This document shows positions 7,133 to 16,464 of a DNA stretch of 61,120 nucleotides, piece by piece (the stretch's first letter is position 1; each line of letters begins with the position of its first letter). The DNA comes from Methylophilus sp. (GTDB lineage Bacteria; Pseudomonadota; Gammaproteobacteria; Burkholderiales; Methylophilaceae). The position numbers and the translations under genes are program-made. The notes beneath the pieces are model-generated. The model was not told the origin of the DNA and did no database searches. It saw only the letters and a list, made by a program, of their open reading frames with translations. The stretch spans positions 1 to 61,120 of the forward strand of contig NZ_SSGF01000024.1 in the NCBI RefSeq assembly GCF_008015755.1, written 5' to 3'.

Positions 7133-10100
7133 CATGCACTCCAATCAACGCGATACTGGTCAATCAAGCATAGCGTATTTACCAAAGCCATTTCTTCAGG
7201 ATTATTGCATTGCACTGACATGAGTCTCGGGTTTGCAATAAATATAATCAAGGACTTAGCTCTTGAGATGGCAACGTTTAAGCGATTCTTACTAAATAAG
7301 AAACCGATGTCTCTTGGTAAATCATCACTGCTTGATGTCACCATTGAAAACAATACGACGGGGGCTTCTTGCCCTTGAAACTTATCAACTGTTCCCACCT
7401 TTGAACCCTCTGGGCAGTGTCTAAGCAGGTTTTGCACTTGCGCGTTGTATGGCGTAATCACCAGGATATCTGAGAGTTTAATTGGATGCTCCGCGCCCTT
7501 ATTATCGAAATAAGTGGTTTTCCGTAACTCGGTAATGAGCGCTTGAATCAATTGGGCTTCTTGGTCGCTGGTTTGTGCGCAATCCATGTGCTCAATGGGC
7601 ACATAAACGATGCCATGGCTTTTAATCAAGGGATGGGCAGTGTTTGGAACTGAAATAACTTGGTTAACTGTCTGCTGCGCAGATTGCAGCCGACTGTCAT
7701 ACACCGCATCTGAAATAAATTGGCAAATGCTTGGGTGCATACGATATGTAGTGCCTAAAAATATGCCTGTATCTGGCGATACTGTGTGTTGTTCTTGTAA
7801 TAAAAATTCCAAGATAGATTGACCAGATTCTCCAGGATGTACTCCTTGCGTAGGCTGGCCCAGCTGCATTTGGTCACCCATCAATACGATGTTTCTCGCG
7901 CAGGTGCCTGCGGCCACTAAATGGCCTAAAGACAGTTGGCCTGCTTCATCGACAAACAAGTAATCAAATAATTGATCTGCCTCTTCACGAGCAAATAGCC
8001 ATGCAGTCCCAGCCACTAATTGATTGAGGTTTTCTAAGGCTTCGCTATTGTCTTTCAAAACACGAATGTTGGTGTATGCATCTAATTCTTCGTCGCCATC
8101 GGTAGATTTTTTTGCACCAATAAAGTCAAAGTTTTGTGAAATGGCCTCTTTGCATACGCCAATCAACAGGTTGTTAATAGCTTTGTGCGAGTTAGAGGTG
8201 ATGCCGATGCGCTTGCCACGTTTGAGTAAATCAACAATTACCTTAGACCCCGAGTAAGTTTTACCCGTCCCTGGTGGCCCTTGAATAATTAAATACGAGT
8301 CATTGAGATCTGCCGTGGCATGAATCATCTGTGGGATGATAGGCTGTTTTTCATCAATAATTTCTGATCCCTGAACCAATGACTTAAAAGCTGGTTTAGC
8401 TTTAAGCAGCATGTCATTAATCGATTTATATAAAAGACCGCCAGATAAATAGTTATCGACATAACGCTCAATCGCTTCTGTCAGGATTCTGGACTCAATC
8501 GGCTTTCCTAGCGCCAGAGTAAATCCAGAATCAGGCAGTGTCTGCTTTTTACTTATGGTGAAGCTTAATTCTTGATTGGCTGCATCAATGACTAAGTTGG
8601 ATACCGACTTTCCGATTTCCATAACTTCAGCTTTTGAGCCTGTATGAAGTTTAAATTCCTGGTGAGGATATTTACAGACATATTTTAGCGACTGTTTTAT
8701 CGCCTCAGGTTGGTTGGTTGGGACTAGCCTTACATCGGCAATACACTCTGCATCCTCAATTAATTCATCCCTTTGTTTATCACGACGTGAGAAGTAATCC
8801 CACCATGCAGGTTTTGCCTCCCTGCGATGAAAGCCCAGTAGGTAATACATTAACTCCTGGTAATAATCCGATTTAGTTTTTTGAGTTTCAGGAATAGGAA
8901 CAGCCCCTAAAAGAGCAAGGCGATATTTCTCTAGCCTTTGTTCTGCGAGTGCTGTCGCACTTGATGGCTGAGGGGCACTGTCCTCCGCCTCACGCAGCTT
9001 GTTCGCTTCCGCATTACCCCATGGCAAAACTGCTGGGCGCTTTTTGATTAGCCACGCATGAAGAGCTTGTGTTGAACGTACATCATCGATGTTATATGCC
9101 TCGATATCATCCAAGTATCGTTGCTCTTGAGTCGCTTTCCATTTTTCAAAGAAGACAATGCTCGCACCGGCATTGGTTACCTCACCGGCACGCTTTTCTA
9201 AGTAGAAATGCTCAATGTTTTTAATCGAGTATTTAGGCTCTGAGGTGCGCATCGATTCACGCACAACTTTGTACAGATCTACTAGTCGCCCTTGGCGCAA
9301 CAGGTTGTCGACTTCATGCTCCCTAGTACCATAGAAAGACATCAGCCGCTTGATGGCGGTCTCTTCATAGGCTGCGTAGTGGTATATATGAGCTTGCGGA
9401 TATTGCTTGATACGCGCAGTCACAAAGTCCATAAAGTCCTCAAAGGCTTTTTGTTCTTCACTATGATTTAGTGCCCAAAAACCTTTAAACACGTATGCAC
9501 CATTGTCTAAATAGTAGATGCCGAACAAATACTCTAGATGGCGAGGGTCTTCAAGCGGATTACCTTCCATGTCAAAGTAGATGTCCCCTTCATTAGGTTC
9601 TGGTAATCGCATAAACCCATGTCTGCCATGAGGATCCGTTGGGAGCAATTCGATCTTGGCTTCCCCGGTTGATTTTTGATGATGTTGCAACCGAGCCTGG
9701 TGTATGATTTTTTGTAGCGACTCAGGGTTTAACTTAGGAACGCTAAAGTTATCGTTGACTACCGCCAAGTCGGCCATCCTGTGTATGCCTGCAGCATTCA
9801 GCTTGACGATCTGAGACTTCAGGATGCCTGCAACTTGTGACAGGTGATCGTCGTCAATGCGCTTCTGATCACAACGATCTCGCCAATGGCAAAGGTCACA
9901 ACGTTTGCATGGATTGGGGTATGTATAGGTTGATTGATTCGTCACATGTGCTTCAAAGCGTTGAACCAGTGCATCAAAATAAGCAGAGTAGTCCGAGCAG
10001 TAAAATGCAGTTTCTTTTTTGTTCCCCAGCACAACATACATTTTTACAGGCATCAGTCCTTGAACTTTGGCGAGCAACTTTGAGTAGAACATCAATTGAA

Positions 10101-10545
10101 TGATGAACTTGCCTTGTGCTTTGGTTGAAAGCTTCGTATCAATGACCTCGTAGCTGTAATTACCCAGTTGAGAAGGGGTGTTGGTCCTGCGTAAGAAGTC
10201 AGAGTGTCCCAAATAAACACCATCAGCAAATGTTGCCTGGAAAATAATATCAGCGCCTGATTGCATGGCTTGGATAGTTGCATCGACTTTGTCTTGCGTC
10301 GATGCTTGGGCATCTACCACTCTTGTAATATCAACCACTGATACTCCGCTAGCGACTAGGGCATCCAAAAACTCTTTCTCATGCTTAAGCCCTTTTTTTT
10401 GAATCAGCTCGGCATCCTCTCCATCGGCAGTTTTCTCCATTGGTGAGTCGAGATTCAATCTATCTAGCGAAGTTAAATGCTCACATTCTAAAAAGTTAGC
10501 GAGATCACTTGCAGAGTAAAACACTTGCTCAGAAATTTTTTGCAT
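7132..10545 (-). CDS. TM0106-type RecB-like nuclease/RNase H-like/SF1 helicase
   Basis: This 1137-residue protein fuses several domains. About residues 8-230 form a RecB-like PD-(D/E)XK region, with YEVIDTKLS near 130 and a four-Cys cluster (CKRCDLCHWRDRC) near 210, as in Fe-S nucleases of the Cas4/RecB kind. About 320-490 form an RNase H-like exonuclease domain starting IYFDMEGNP. The C-terminal half is an SF1 Upf1-like helicase: Walker A GPPGTGKT near 756, DEAG box VDEAGQ near 866, then GDQMQLGQP, TYRMHP and VDKFQGQEA, with a final RLNVAISRAK. The architecture matches the TM0106 family of putative nuclease-helicases. It should degrade or unwind nucleic acid. Its stop overlaps the WYL regulator start. 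The setting suggests a defence role, which is inference. Confidence 0.85.
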   Translation of the reverse strand: MQKISEQVFYSASDLANFLECEHLTSLDRLNLDSPMEKTADGEDAELIQKKGLKHEKEFLDALVASGVSVVDITRVVDAQASTQDKVDATIQAMQSGADIIFQATFADGVYLGHSDFLRRTNTPSQLGNYSYEVIDTKLSTKAQGKFIIQLMFYSKLLAKVQGLMPVKMYVVLGNKKETAFYCSDYSAYFDALVQRFEAHVTNQSTYTYPNPCKRCDLCHWRDRCDQKRIDDDHLSQVAGILKSQIVKLNAAGIHRMADLAVVNDNFSVPKLNPESLQKIIHQARLQHHQKSTGEAKIELLPTDPHGRHGFMRLPEPNEGDIYFDMEGNPLEDPRHLEYLFGIYYLDNGAYVFKGFWALNHSEEQKAFEDFMDFVTARIKQYPQAHIYHYAAYEETAIKRLMSFYGTREHEVDNLLRQGRLVDLYKVVRESMRTSEPKYSIKNIEHFYLEKRAGEVTNAGASIVFFEKWKATQEQRYLDDIEAYNIDDVRSTQALHAWLIKKRPAVLPWGNAEANKLREAEDSAPQPSSATALAEQRLEKYRLALLGAVPIPETQKTKSDYYQELMYYLLGFHRREAKPAWWDYFSRRDKQRDELIEDAECIADVRLVPTNQPEAIKQSLKYVCKYPHQEFKLHTGSKAEVMEIGKSVSNLVIDAANQELSFTISKKQTLPDSGFTLALGKPIESRILTEAIERYVDNYLSGGLLYKSINDMLLKAKPAFKSLVQGSEIIDEKQPIIPQMIHATADLNDSYLIIQGPPGTGKTYSGSKVIVDLLKRGKRIGITSNSHKAINNLLIGVCKEAISQNFDFIGAKKSTDGDEELDAYTNIRVLKDNSEALENLNQLVAGTAWLFAREEADQLFDYLFVDEAGQLSLGHLVAAGTCARNIVLMGDQMQLGQPTQGVHPGESGQSILEFLLQEQHTVSPDTGIFLGTTYRMHPSICQFISDAVYDSRLQSAQQTVNQVISVPNTAHPLIKSHGIVYVPIEHMDCAQTSDQEAQLIQALITELRKTTYFDNKGAEHPIKLSDILVITPYNAQVQNLLRHCPEGSKVGTVDKFQGQEAPVVLFSMVTSSSDDLPRDIGFLFSKNRLNVAISRAKSLIIFIANPRLMSVQCNNPEEMALVNTLCLIDQYRVDWSA

Positions 10546-10590
10546 GCGTGTTGTTCTTTTTTATGATTGAAATTGCACTATAGCTCAACT

Positions 10591-10611
10591 CAGGCTCATG
10601 TGGTGAGCCTG
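10591..10611. promoter_or_regulatory. Candidate operator upstream of helicase-WYL operon
   Basis: Perfect 8-bp arms CAGGCTCA and TGAGCCTG are separated by TGTGG in the 106-bp gap between two divergent genes, the helicase (start 10545) and the Cys-rich protein (start 10652). The position suits a repressor site controlling both directions. The WYL regulator encoded in the helicase operon is the natural candidate to bind it. Confidence 0.45.
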
Positions 10612-10651
10612 GCGTGTTAGATGATGTGGCTCATTATGAAAGGAGAAAATA

Positions 10652-10903
10652 ATGAGCGAATGTAGACATTGCGGATCATCCAGCTTTGGCTCTGGATGTA
10701 TTCATAGCTCAAATGGAAAGCATGAGCATGATGGTGATGAGGATTGCTGCGAATATTGTGGATCTAGGAGTTACGGCAGTGGTTGCGCGCATAGTCCAAC
10801 CGGCAAGCACCGTCATGGCCATGGCGATGTCTGTCGCTGGTGTGGATCCGCGCAACGAGGCGGTGGTTGCATTCATAGCCCCAGTGGGAAGCACAAGCAC
10901 TAA
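10652..10903 (+). CDS. Cys/His-rich protein with three tandem repeats
   Basis: The 83-residue protein is almost wholly three tandem repeats of 28-29 residues, starting at C4, C33 and C61. Each holds CxxCGS, then GC, then HS and GKHxH. Two Cys pairs or Cys-His sets per repeat suggest one zinc or another metal bound per unit. A strong AAAGGAG ribosome site lies before the ATG. It has no signal peptide, so it is probably cytoplasmic. It heads a run of three small genes that ends at the BREX operon. I do not know its function; a zinc-finger adaptor or metal buffer are both possible. Confidence 0.8.
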   Translation: MSECRHCGSSSFGSGCIHSSNGKHEHDGDEDCCEYCGSRSYGSGCAHSPTGKHRHGHGDVCRWCGSAQRGGGCIHSPSGKHKH

Positions 10904-10931
10904 TTATTTAATCAGAAATTTGGAGGTTGAT

Positions 10932-11138
10932 ATGCCATTTATAAAAGGTATTTATTTTTGTGTTATGGCCTGCACGCTATGCACAGCAGTGATTGAGTTA
11001 CTAAATAGTGCAACGGTTTACACACCAAACACCATTCTTACTACTTTGATAAAAATTCTCTTTTGCGGGTTATTAGTCCGGTTTTTATTAGTAAAGCTCG
11101 TAGTCAAGAAGCCCATTTATAACGCGTGGCGAGAGTGA
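10932..11138 (+). CDS. Small membrane protein, 68 aa
   Basis: The start is the ATG at 10932, which follows a GGAGG ribosome site; a longer reading frame extends upstream but overlaps the Cys-rich gene in another frame and has no such site. Two hydrophobic segments are visible, about residues 5-25 and 40-57, with a basic C-terminus (VKKPIYNAWRE), so a two-helix inner-membrane protein is likely. It lies 28 bp after the Cys-rich gene. No family was recognised. Confidence 0.65.
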   Translation: MPFIKGIYFCVMACTLCTAVIELLNSATVYTPNTILTTLIKILFCGLLVRFLLVKLVVKKPIYNAWRE

Positions 11139-11154
11139 CTTTTAGAGAAATAGA

Positions 11155-11469
11155 ATGCGTATACACATACACCGAAACAAACAACAAAAGGTCCTTGCCT
11201 CAAGTCGTCAGCGATTGGTATGGGTAGCACTATCCTTACTAATGCTTTCAAGCAGCGCAAATGCAAACTCACAGTGTTATCAGATCAAAAATAAAGACTC
11301 CAGACAGCACTGCCTAGCGTTAAGCCGCAACGAAGGTAGCCGCTGTTATCAAATCAAAAACAATGATCAGCGTCAGTTTTGTTTGGCACAAACACAGAAT
11401 AGTCGCAGTCGCTGCTACCAAATTAAGAGTCATGATGACCGTGCATTTTGTTTATCAAACATGAACTGA
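11155..11469 (+). CDS. Secreted protein with three CYQIK repeats
   Basis: The 104-residue protein has a long basic N-terminus, a hydrophobic segment at 21-33 and a probable cleavage site after ANA near residue 37, so it should be exported. The mature part is three 23-residue repeats with Cys at 41/53, 64/76 and 87/99; each unit has the form CYQIK, D, R, CL. Even spacing (12 residues inside each unit) suggests one disulfide per repeat in the periplasm. It follows the small membrane protein by 16 bp. Proteins of this repeat type occur in other proteobacteria, but I know of no function. Confidence 0.7.
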   Translation: MRIHIHRNKQQKVLASSRQRLVWVALSLLMLSSSANANSQCYQIKNKDSRQHCLALSRNEGSRCYQIKNNDQRQFCLAQTQNSRSRCYQIKSHDDRAFCLSNMN

Positions 11470-11513
11470 TCGGGAGATGCGTGTGAGGTTGGCCCGACTA
11501 ACTCAATCAATTT

Positions 11514-11533
11514 CTCCCAAATGTTATTGGGAG
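11514..11533 (+). other. Hairpin upstream of brxA
   Basis: A 7-bp perfect stem, CTCCCAA and TTGGGAG, with a 6-base loop, lies 45 bp after the CYQIK gene. There is no following T-run, so it may be a weak or Rho-assisted terminator separating the small genes from the BREX operon, or part of the brx leader. Confidence 0.4.
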
Positions 11534-11588
11534 CTATATCGCAGATTGTGAGATGAGGGATGTAGAAAAGTTTGATGCTCAATTAAAG

Positions 11589-11630
11589 AGTGTTTCTATC
11601 AAGAGCTAAATATGGCAAACACTATATAAT
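11589..11630 (+). promoter_or_regulatory. Candidate brx promoter with flanking inverted repeat
   Basis: A consensus -10 box TATAAT lies at 11625-11630, 34 bases before the brxA ATG. No good -35 box is seen at the normal distance, which fits an activated or repressed promoter. Just upstream, arms AGTGTTT (11589-11595) and AAACACT (11617-11623) form an inverted repeat with a 21-base gap. This could be the site of one of the two WYL regulators encoded nearby. Confidence 0.45.
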
Positions 11631-11663
11631 CTTTAACATTTATAGCAACCTAAGTAATCGTGA

Positions 11664-12248
11664 ATGATTTATAACGCTGAAATTTCTGCCGGAGCCTTGA
11701 TGTTGGTTGAGTCCAAGCAGTTGGCACGCTTATATCTCACACAACCAACACCTGAGCGCTGGCGTGAGGCGATTGAGGTTGAAAATATTCTTCAAAAAAA
11801 AACGCCGGCGACTTCAAAGCGTCAAGCCGCTTTGGTAAAAAAGCGTTTTCAATTAATGAATATTGAATTGATAGAACAGATTGCGAACAGTGATAATGAA
11901 TTAGCTACACAATTATTGTTTGCGGGGGCCTTACTGCATAGCCAATTATTGTATGACTATATGATTAAAGTCTACGCCCAGCATATTAAACGACTGGAAA
12001 AAACAATTTACAGATATGCCTGGGAGAATTTTTGGGAGGAAAGTGCATTATTAGATCCTTCCATCAATCAATGGTCCACCGCAACTAAAACTAAGCTAAG
12101 TCAGGTAATCCTTAGAATATTGAGTCAAGCAAAGTATATTGAGACAACAAAAAATATGGAAATCGCACCGTTCCACCTACGCCCTGAAGCGCTTAGCGTC
12201 ATACGCCTGCACCATCCACATTTAATTGCTGCGATGGAGTTTAATTAA
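11664..12248 (+). CDS. brxA: BREX protein BrxA
   Basis: The 194-residue DUF1819 protein shows the typical helical blocks ISAGALMLVESKQLARLYL at the start and YKVYAQHIKRL-like text in the middle. In E. coli BrxA is a small helical DNA-binding protein of the BREX phage-defence system; its exact part in restriction is not settled. The length is normal. It is the first gene of the BREX operon, and its TAA stop overlaps the brxB ATG at 12248, so the two are translationally coupled. A TATAAT box lies 34 bases upstream. Confidence 0.9.
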   Translation: MIYNAEISAGALMLVESKQLARLYLTQPTPERWREAIEVENILQKKTPATSKRQAALVKKRFQLMNIELIEQIANSDNELATQLLFAGALLHSQLLYDYMIKVYAQHIKRLEKTIYRYAWENFWEESALLDPSINQWSTATKTKLSQVILRILSQAKYIETTKNMEIAPFHLRPEALSVIRLHHPHLIAAMEFN

Positions 12249-12826
12249 TGCAAACCGACTTTCAACAACGCTTAAACCAAGTGATCGGCAAGCTCACATC
12301 GCCCGATTTTCTGAGCAGTAATGGCTTAGGGAATGATATTGGCTTCTGGATATTTGACTACCCCATCGAGCAAGATGATCTTGTCATGGACTATCTCAAT
12401 GGCATCGTGATCCAATCCCTAAAGTCGCCTCCATATCAACTGCGTGTGGTGCATATCAACTTATTTGAGTTTCTAATCGAGTTGCTCAAGGAGCGCAATC
12501 TGTTGGATAAAGTGATTGAGTTTCAAAAAACGGGTGGAGACCAAAAAACATTAGATGCCATCCGGCCAGTACTCAAAGAGGATAAGTTGGCACAGAAATT
12601 AAGCAGCATGATCAATCACGATCAAACAGATATGGTTATTTTATCTGGAGTGGCATCAGCTTATCCGATGTTGAGAACTCATACCTTGTTGTCGGCGCTT
12701 CATCCGTTTATGCAAGATACCCCTTTGGTGATGTTTTACCCGGGCAAATACGATGGTCAAAGTCTACGCCTGTTTAATACGCTAGAAGATGATCATTATT
12801 ACCGAGCTTTTAGATTAGTCCCATAA
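12248..12826 (+). CDS. brxB: BREX protein BrxB
   Basis: The 192-residue DUF1788 protein has the normal length and the expected pattern IGFWIFDYPIEQDDLVMDYL near residue 33, LFEFLIELL near 74 and a C-terminal GKYDGQSLRLF. BrxB is one of the conserved type 1 BREX proteins; how it contributes to host methylation and phage blocking is not fully known. It is coupled to brxA by overlapping stop and start, and is followed 17 bp later by brxC. Confidence 0.9.
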   Translation: MQTDFQQRLNQVIGKLTSPDFLSSNGLGNDIGFWIFDYPIEQDDLVMDYLNGIVIQSLKSPPYQLRVVHINLFEFLIELLKERNLLDKVIEFQKTGGDQKTLDAIRPVLKEDKLAQKLSSMINHDQTDMVILSGVASAYPMLRTHTLLSALHPFMQDTPLVMFYPGKYDGQSLRLFNTLEDDHYYRAFRLVP

Positions 12827-12843
12827 AAAACCGAGAATAAAAA

Positions 12844-15800
12844 ATGCAGATTAAATCCTTATTTACAAAACCTATTGATCGTTCCATTAATGGCGTCATC
12901 AAAGCCGAGCAGCTTGACCAGGCAAGCGTTTGGCAGGAGTTGGATGAGTATGTAGTCACTAAACAGGTGACCGAGCACATCCGTAAATTTTTTGATGCTT
13001 ATTTGCAAAGGTCTGGCGACCGCATGGGGGTATGGGTTTCAGGCTTCTTCGGTTCAGGTAAATCTCACTTTATTAAAATCATCTCCTACCTGCTTGAGAA
13101 CAAAATAGTGACATCACCCACGACGGGTGAGTCCAAAAAAGCCGCTGATTTTTTTGACAGCAATAAAATCAAAGATCCTATGTTGGTGGCAGATATTCAA
13201 AGGGCTACTCAAGGCACCGCCGATGTCATCCTGTTTAATATCGACTCCAAAGCAGATAGTAAAGATGAGCGCGACGTTATCTTGCAAGTCTTCTTGCGGG
13301 TATTCAACGAAAAACTCGGCTATTCCGGCGATGCGCCACACATTGCAAATATGGAGCGCTATCTTGAATCAAAGGGAGTATACGAGCAGTTCAAACAAGC
13401 TTTCAAAAATAAAAATGGGAACGATTGGCTCAAAGAGCGTGATGCCTTTGATTTGCTGGGGGATGATATTGTTTATGCCATCTCAACCGCGTTGGGCAAC
13501 TCGATAGAGTCAGCAGAGAAATGGTTTGATAACGCCAGAGACAACTACAAAGTCAATATCGATACCTTTGCCAAAGTGGTTTCAGAGTATCTGGAGACCA
13601 AAGACAAAAATCACCGTGTGATTTTTTTGGTGGATGAAGTTGGCCAATTTATTGGTAACAACACCCAGTTGATGCTTAATTTGCAAACCATCACTGAAGA
13701 GTTGGGTGTGAAGTGTAATGGTCGTGCCTGGGTCATTGTGACCAGTCAGGCAGATATTGATGCGGCCATAGGCGAAGCAAACAAGGCCAAATCTCAAGAC
13801 TTTTCAAAAATTCAGGGGCGTTTTCATACACGTTTGTCATTAGCGAGTTCAAACGTTGATGAGGTCATTAGTAAACGGTTGCTGGCCAAAACCGATCAAG
13901 CAAATACATCGCTTAAAACCTTGTTCCAACAAAAAGGTGACATCATTAACAACCAGTTGGTGTTTGTAGGCAACTCGGTCACCTACCAAGGGTTTAAAGA
14001 CGCCGCAGACTTTTCTGCCTTTTACCCATTCGCACCCTATCAGTTTTTATTGGTGCAAAAGATCTTTGAGGCGATACGCAAGGTCGGCGCCACCGGCTCA
14101 CATCTCTCAAGAGGTGAGCGTTCGTTATTGGATGCATTCCAGTCTGCAGCGATCAAAAGCCAGACAGAAGATGCAAATCGCCTAATTCCGGTATATGACT
14201 TTTATCCATCCATAGAAAGCTTCATTGATACTGTCGCCAAACGTTCAATCGAAGATGCACCAAACAACCCGTCGTTGATAGAGTTTGATGTAAAGCTGCT
14301 CAAGGGCTTATTCCTGATTCGCTACATCAGCGATTCGATGACACCCAATATCGATAACATCGCTACCCTCTGCGTTACCCATATCGACGAAGACAAAATC
14401 AATCTACGCAAGCAAATTCAAGAGAGCCTGACTCGCCTTGAACAACAACGTCTGATTAGCCGTAATGGCGACTTGTGGTATTTCCTCACCAACGAAGAGC
14501 GTGATATTGCCAACGAAGTAGCACAAATCACTATTGGCAGTACCGAGAAATCACGTTTATTAGCTGAACTCATGTTTGAAGAGGTGTTCAACAGCCAAGC
14601 TAAAATCCGGCATCGAGAGACCAAGGGGGATTACGAATTTAATCGGTTGTTAGATGGTTTGCCTTATCGTAATTCGTCGTATGAATTGGTGCTGGATGTA
14701 CTCACCCCGCTGGGTGACGATTATGATCGTCTAAACGATAGCCAGTACGTATTAAAGAGTAACGATAGAGCGCTCATCAAGATGAATGAAATTGACCGTT
14801 TCGACATCGAAATCACACATTATCTGCAGATCGAAAACTTTATTGTGAGCCCTAAGGCAAGCAATACCAATCAATCGACAAAAGTCATTCTACAAAACAT
14901 CAAAGAAGAAAATAGAGGCCGGAAGGCACGGATTATTCAACACTTAAAAGAGGCTGTTGTCAGTGGTGATGTCTATGTCCTGGGTCAATCACCCCAAATC
15001 AAAGCCGCTGATGCATCAACCCTGCTAGATGAAGTCATCAACTACCTGGTAAGCAATAGCTACAACAAGCTCAGCTTGCTAAAACATCGTCAGGTTGATG
15101 CCTGGGCTGAAATTCGCGCTCTGTTGAATTCTCCCGCCAACACGCAAACTTCACTCGGTTTACTGGGCGCAGAGGCGAATCCTGAGGCGATTAATGAGTT
15201 GAAAGAGTATCTGCTGTTGGCAGCCAGTACACAGCGGGTGTTGCTGTCAGATGTGGTAAAACGCTTTACCAGCATGCCCTATGGCTGGAAACCAGAGTCT
15301 GAAATTGTCTTATTGATCACCCGACTCTTCATGGCGGGTGAAATCAAGTTGGCTTATGAAGGCGGAGATTTAGATAATCGTTCAGCTGCAGACCCCCTCA
15401 CCAAACCGGGCAAGTTCTCGTCCATTTCTATTCTTAAGCGCAAATCAGCCGATGCTGATGCTTTGCGCAAAGCCAAAGAATTGTTTAAAGAAGTGTTCAA
15501 GAAAATCACTGCTGATGATGAAGACACCATCGTCAAAGATTTTCGAAGTCAGTTCGCTGACATGCTGGAAGAAACGGCTGTATTGCTTAATAAAGCAAGC
15601 ATGCAGTTTTATCCTGGCAAAGAAATATTGCAGACTGCGATCTTACAGATAAAACAACAGTTAAATATTCGCGACAGCTTTGAGTTTGTCAGCCAACTAA
15701 ACCAACAGAAAAGCGACTGGTTAGACTTTGCTGACGATCTTACCGATATTCGTCATTTTTATAGCACCCAACTCGTTGTTTGGTCTTCTATGTTAGAGGC

Positions 15801-16440
15801 CTTAAACACTGCTAATGAAAACCATGCCGAGCTAGAGCATATTCCAGAAGCACAACAAGCGATTGAGCAACTCAAGCAAATCAGAAACAACGCCACCCCA
15901 TGGGGTGTGGTGTCGCAAATCCCTGCCTTGGTTGAAACCCTCAAACAGCAAAATAGCAAAGTGATTCAAACTGGCTTTGAATATGCAAAAGGTCAAATTG
16001 AAAGGACTATTACCGTAGTCAAACAAAACCTTGCGGAGTACGGTGCTGATGAGAGCTTAAGCAACCGCATCCTGCGTCCGTTGCAAGAGCATTTGCATAA
16101 AGTCCACAGCCTTACCAACGTGGCACGCATTAAAGACAGTGTTCCATATGCGCGTAATTTGATGGACAACGCAGTACACGAGCTAGAAGACGCAATGCGT
16201 CCCAAGCATGTGCCAGTTACTCCAAGTGCACCGAGTGGAGAGCCCTCAACAACCATCACTTCGCCAGTTACCCCTGTTACGCCAAAACCACAACCCAAAC
16301 CAATTACTGTTGTGTCCGCGCAAAGCTTTTCGCAACAACCTTATTTAGAAACACCAGAAGCGGTAGATGCTTATATTGAGAAATTAAAATCGCACTTATT
16401 GCATTTAGTGCGCAACGGCAAGCGTGCACGTATTGAATAA
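12844..16440 (+). CDS. brxC: BREX ATPase BrxC
   Basis: This large P-loop protein (1198 residues) has Walker A FGSGKSHFIK near residues 69-78 and a Walker B-like VIFLVDEVGQF near 262, in the order seen in BrxC/PglY. The middle is largely helical, and the C-terminus holds a Pro/Thr-rich linker (about 1120-1160) before a last conserved helix. BrxC is an AAA+ ATPase required in type 1 BREX both for methylation by PglX and for defence. Length is as expected for type 1. It lies 17 bp after brxB and 24 bp before pglX in a single operon. Confidence 0.93.
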   Translation: MQIKSLFTKPIDRSINGVIKAEQLDQASVWQELDEYVVTKQVTEHIRKFFDAYLQRSGDRMGVWVSGFFGSGKSHFIKIISYLLENKIVTSPTTGESKKAADFFDSNKIKDPMLVADIQRATQGTADVILFNIDSKADSKDERDVILQVFLRVFNEKLGYSGDAPHIANMERYLESKGVYEQFKQAFKNKNGNDWLKERDAFDLLGDDIVYAISTALGNSIESAEKWFDNARDNYKVNIDTFAKVVSEYLETKDKNHRVIFLVDEVGQFIGNNTQLMLNLQTITEELGVKCNGRAWVIVTSQADIDAAIGEANKAKSQDFSKIQGRFHTRLSLASSNVDEVISKRLLAKTDQANTSLKTLFQQKGDIINNQLVFVGNSVTYQGFKDAADFSAFYPFAPYQFLLVQKIFEAIRKVGATGSHLSRGERSLLDAFQSAAIKSQTEDANRLIPVYDFYPSIESFIDTVAKRSIEDAPNNPSLIEFDVKLLKGLFLIRYISDSMTPNIDNIATLCVTHIDEDKINLRKQIQESLTRLEQQRLISRNGDLWYFLTNEERDIANEVAQITIGSTEKSRLLAELMFEEVFNSQAKIRHRETKGDYEFNRLLDGLPYRNSSYELVLDVLTPLGDDYDRLNDSQYVLKSNDRALIKMNEIDRFDIEITHYLQIENFIVSPKASNTNQSTKVILQNIKEENRGRKARIIQHLKEAVVSGDVYVLGQSPQIKAADASTLLDEVINYLVSNSYNKLSLLKHRQVDAWAEIRALLNSPANTQTSLGLLGAEANPEAINELKEYLLLAASTQRVLLSDVVKRFTSMPYGWKPESEIVLLITRLFMAGEIKLAYEGGDLDNRSAADPLTKPGKFSSISILKRKSADADALRKAKELFKEVFKKITADDEDTIVKDFRSQFADMLEETAVLLNKASMQFYPGKEILQTAILQIKQQLNIRDSFEFVSQLNQQKSDWLDFADDLTDIRHFYSTQLVVWSSMLEALNTANENHAELEHIPEAQQAIEQLKQIRNNATPWGVVSQIPALVETLKQQNSKVIQTGFEYAKGQIERTITVVKQNLAEYGADESLSNRILRPLQEHLHKVHSLTNVARIKDSVPYARNLMDNAVHELEDAMRPKHVPVTPSAPSGEPSTTITSPVTPVTPKPQPKPITVVSAQSFSQQPYLETPEAVDAYIEKLKSHLLHLVRNGKRARIE

Positions 16441-16464
16441 CAAAAACAATTTGGAAAAAGAAGC

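Noticed and set aside
10686..10931. 150-aa reading of the small membrane protein
   Set aside because: The upstream part overlaps the Cys-rich gene in another frame; the ATG at 10932 has a GGAGG site directly before it.
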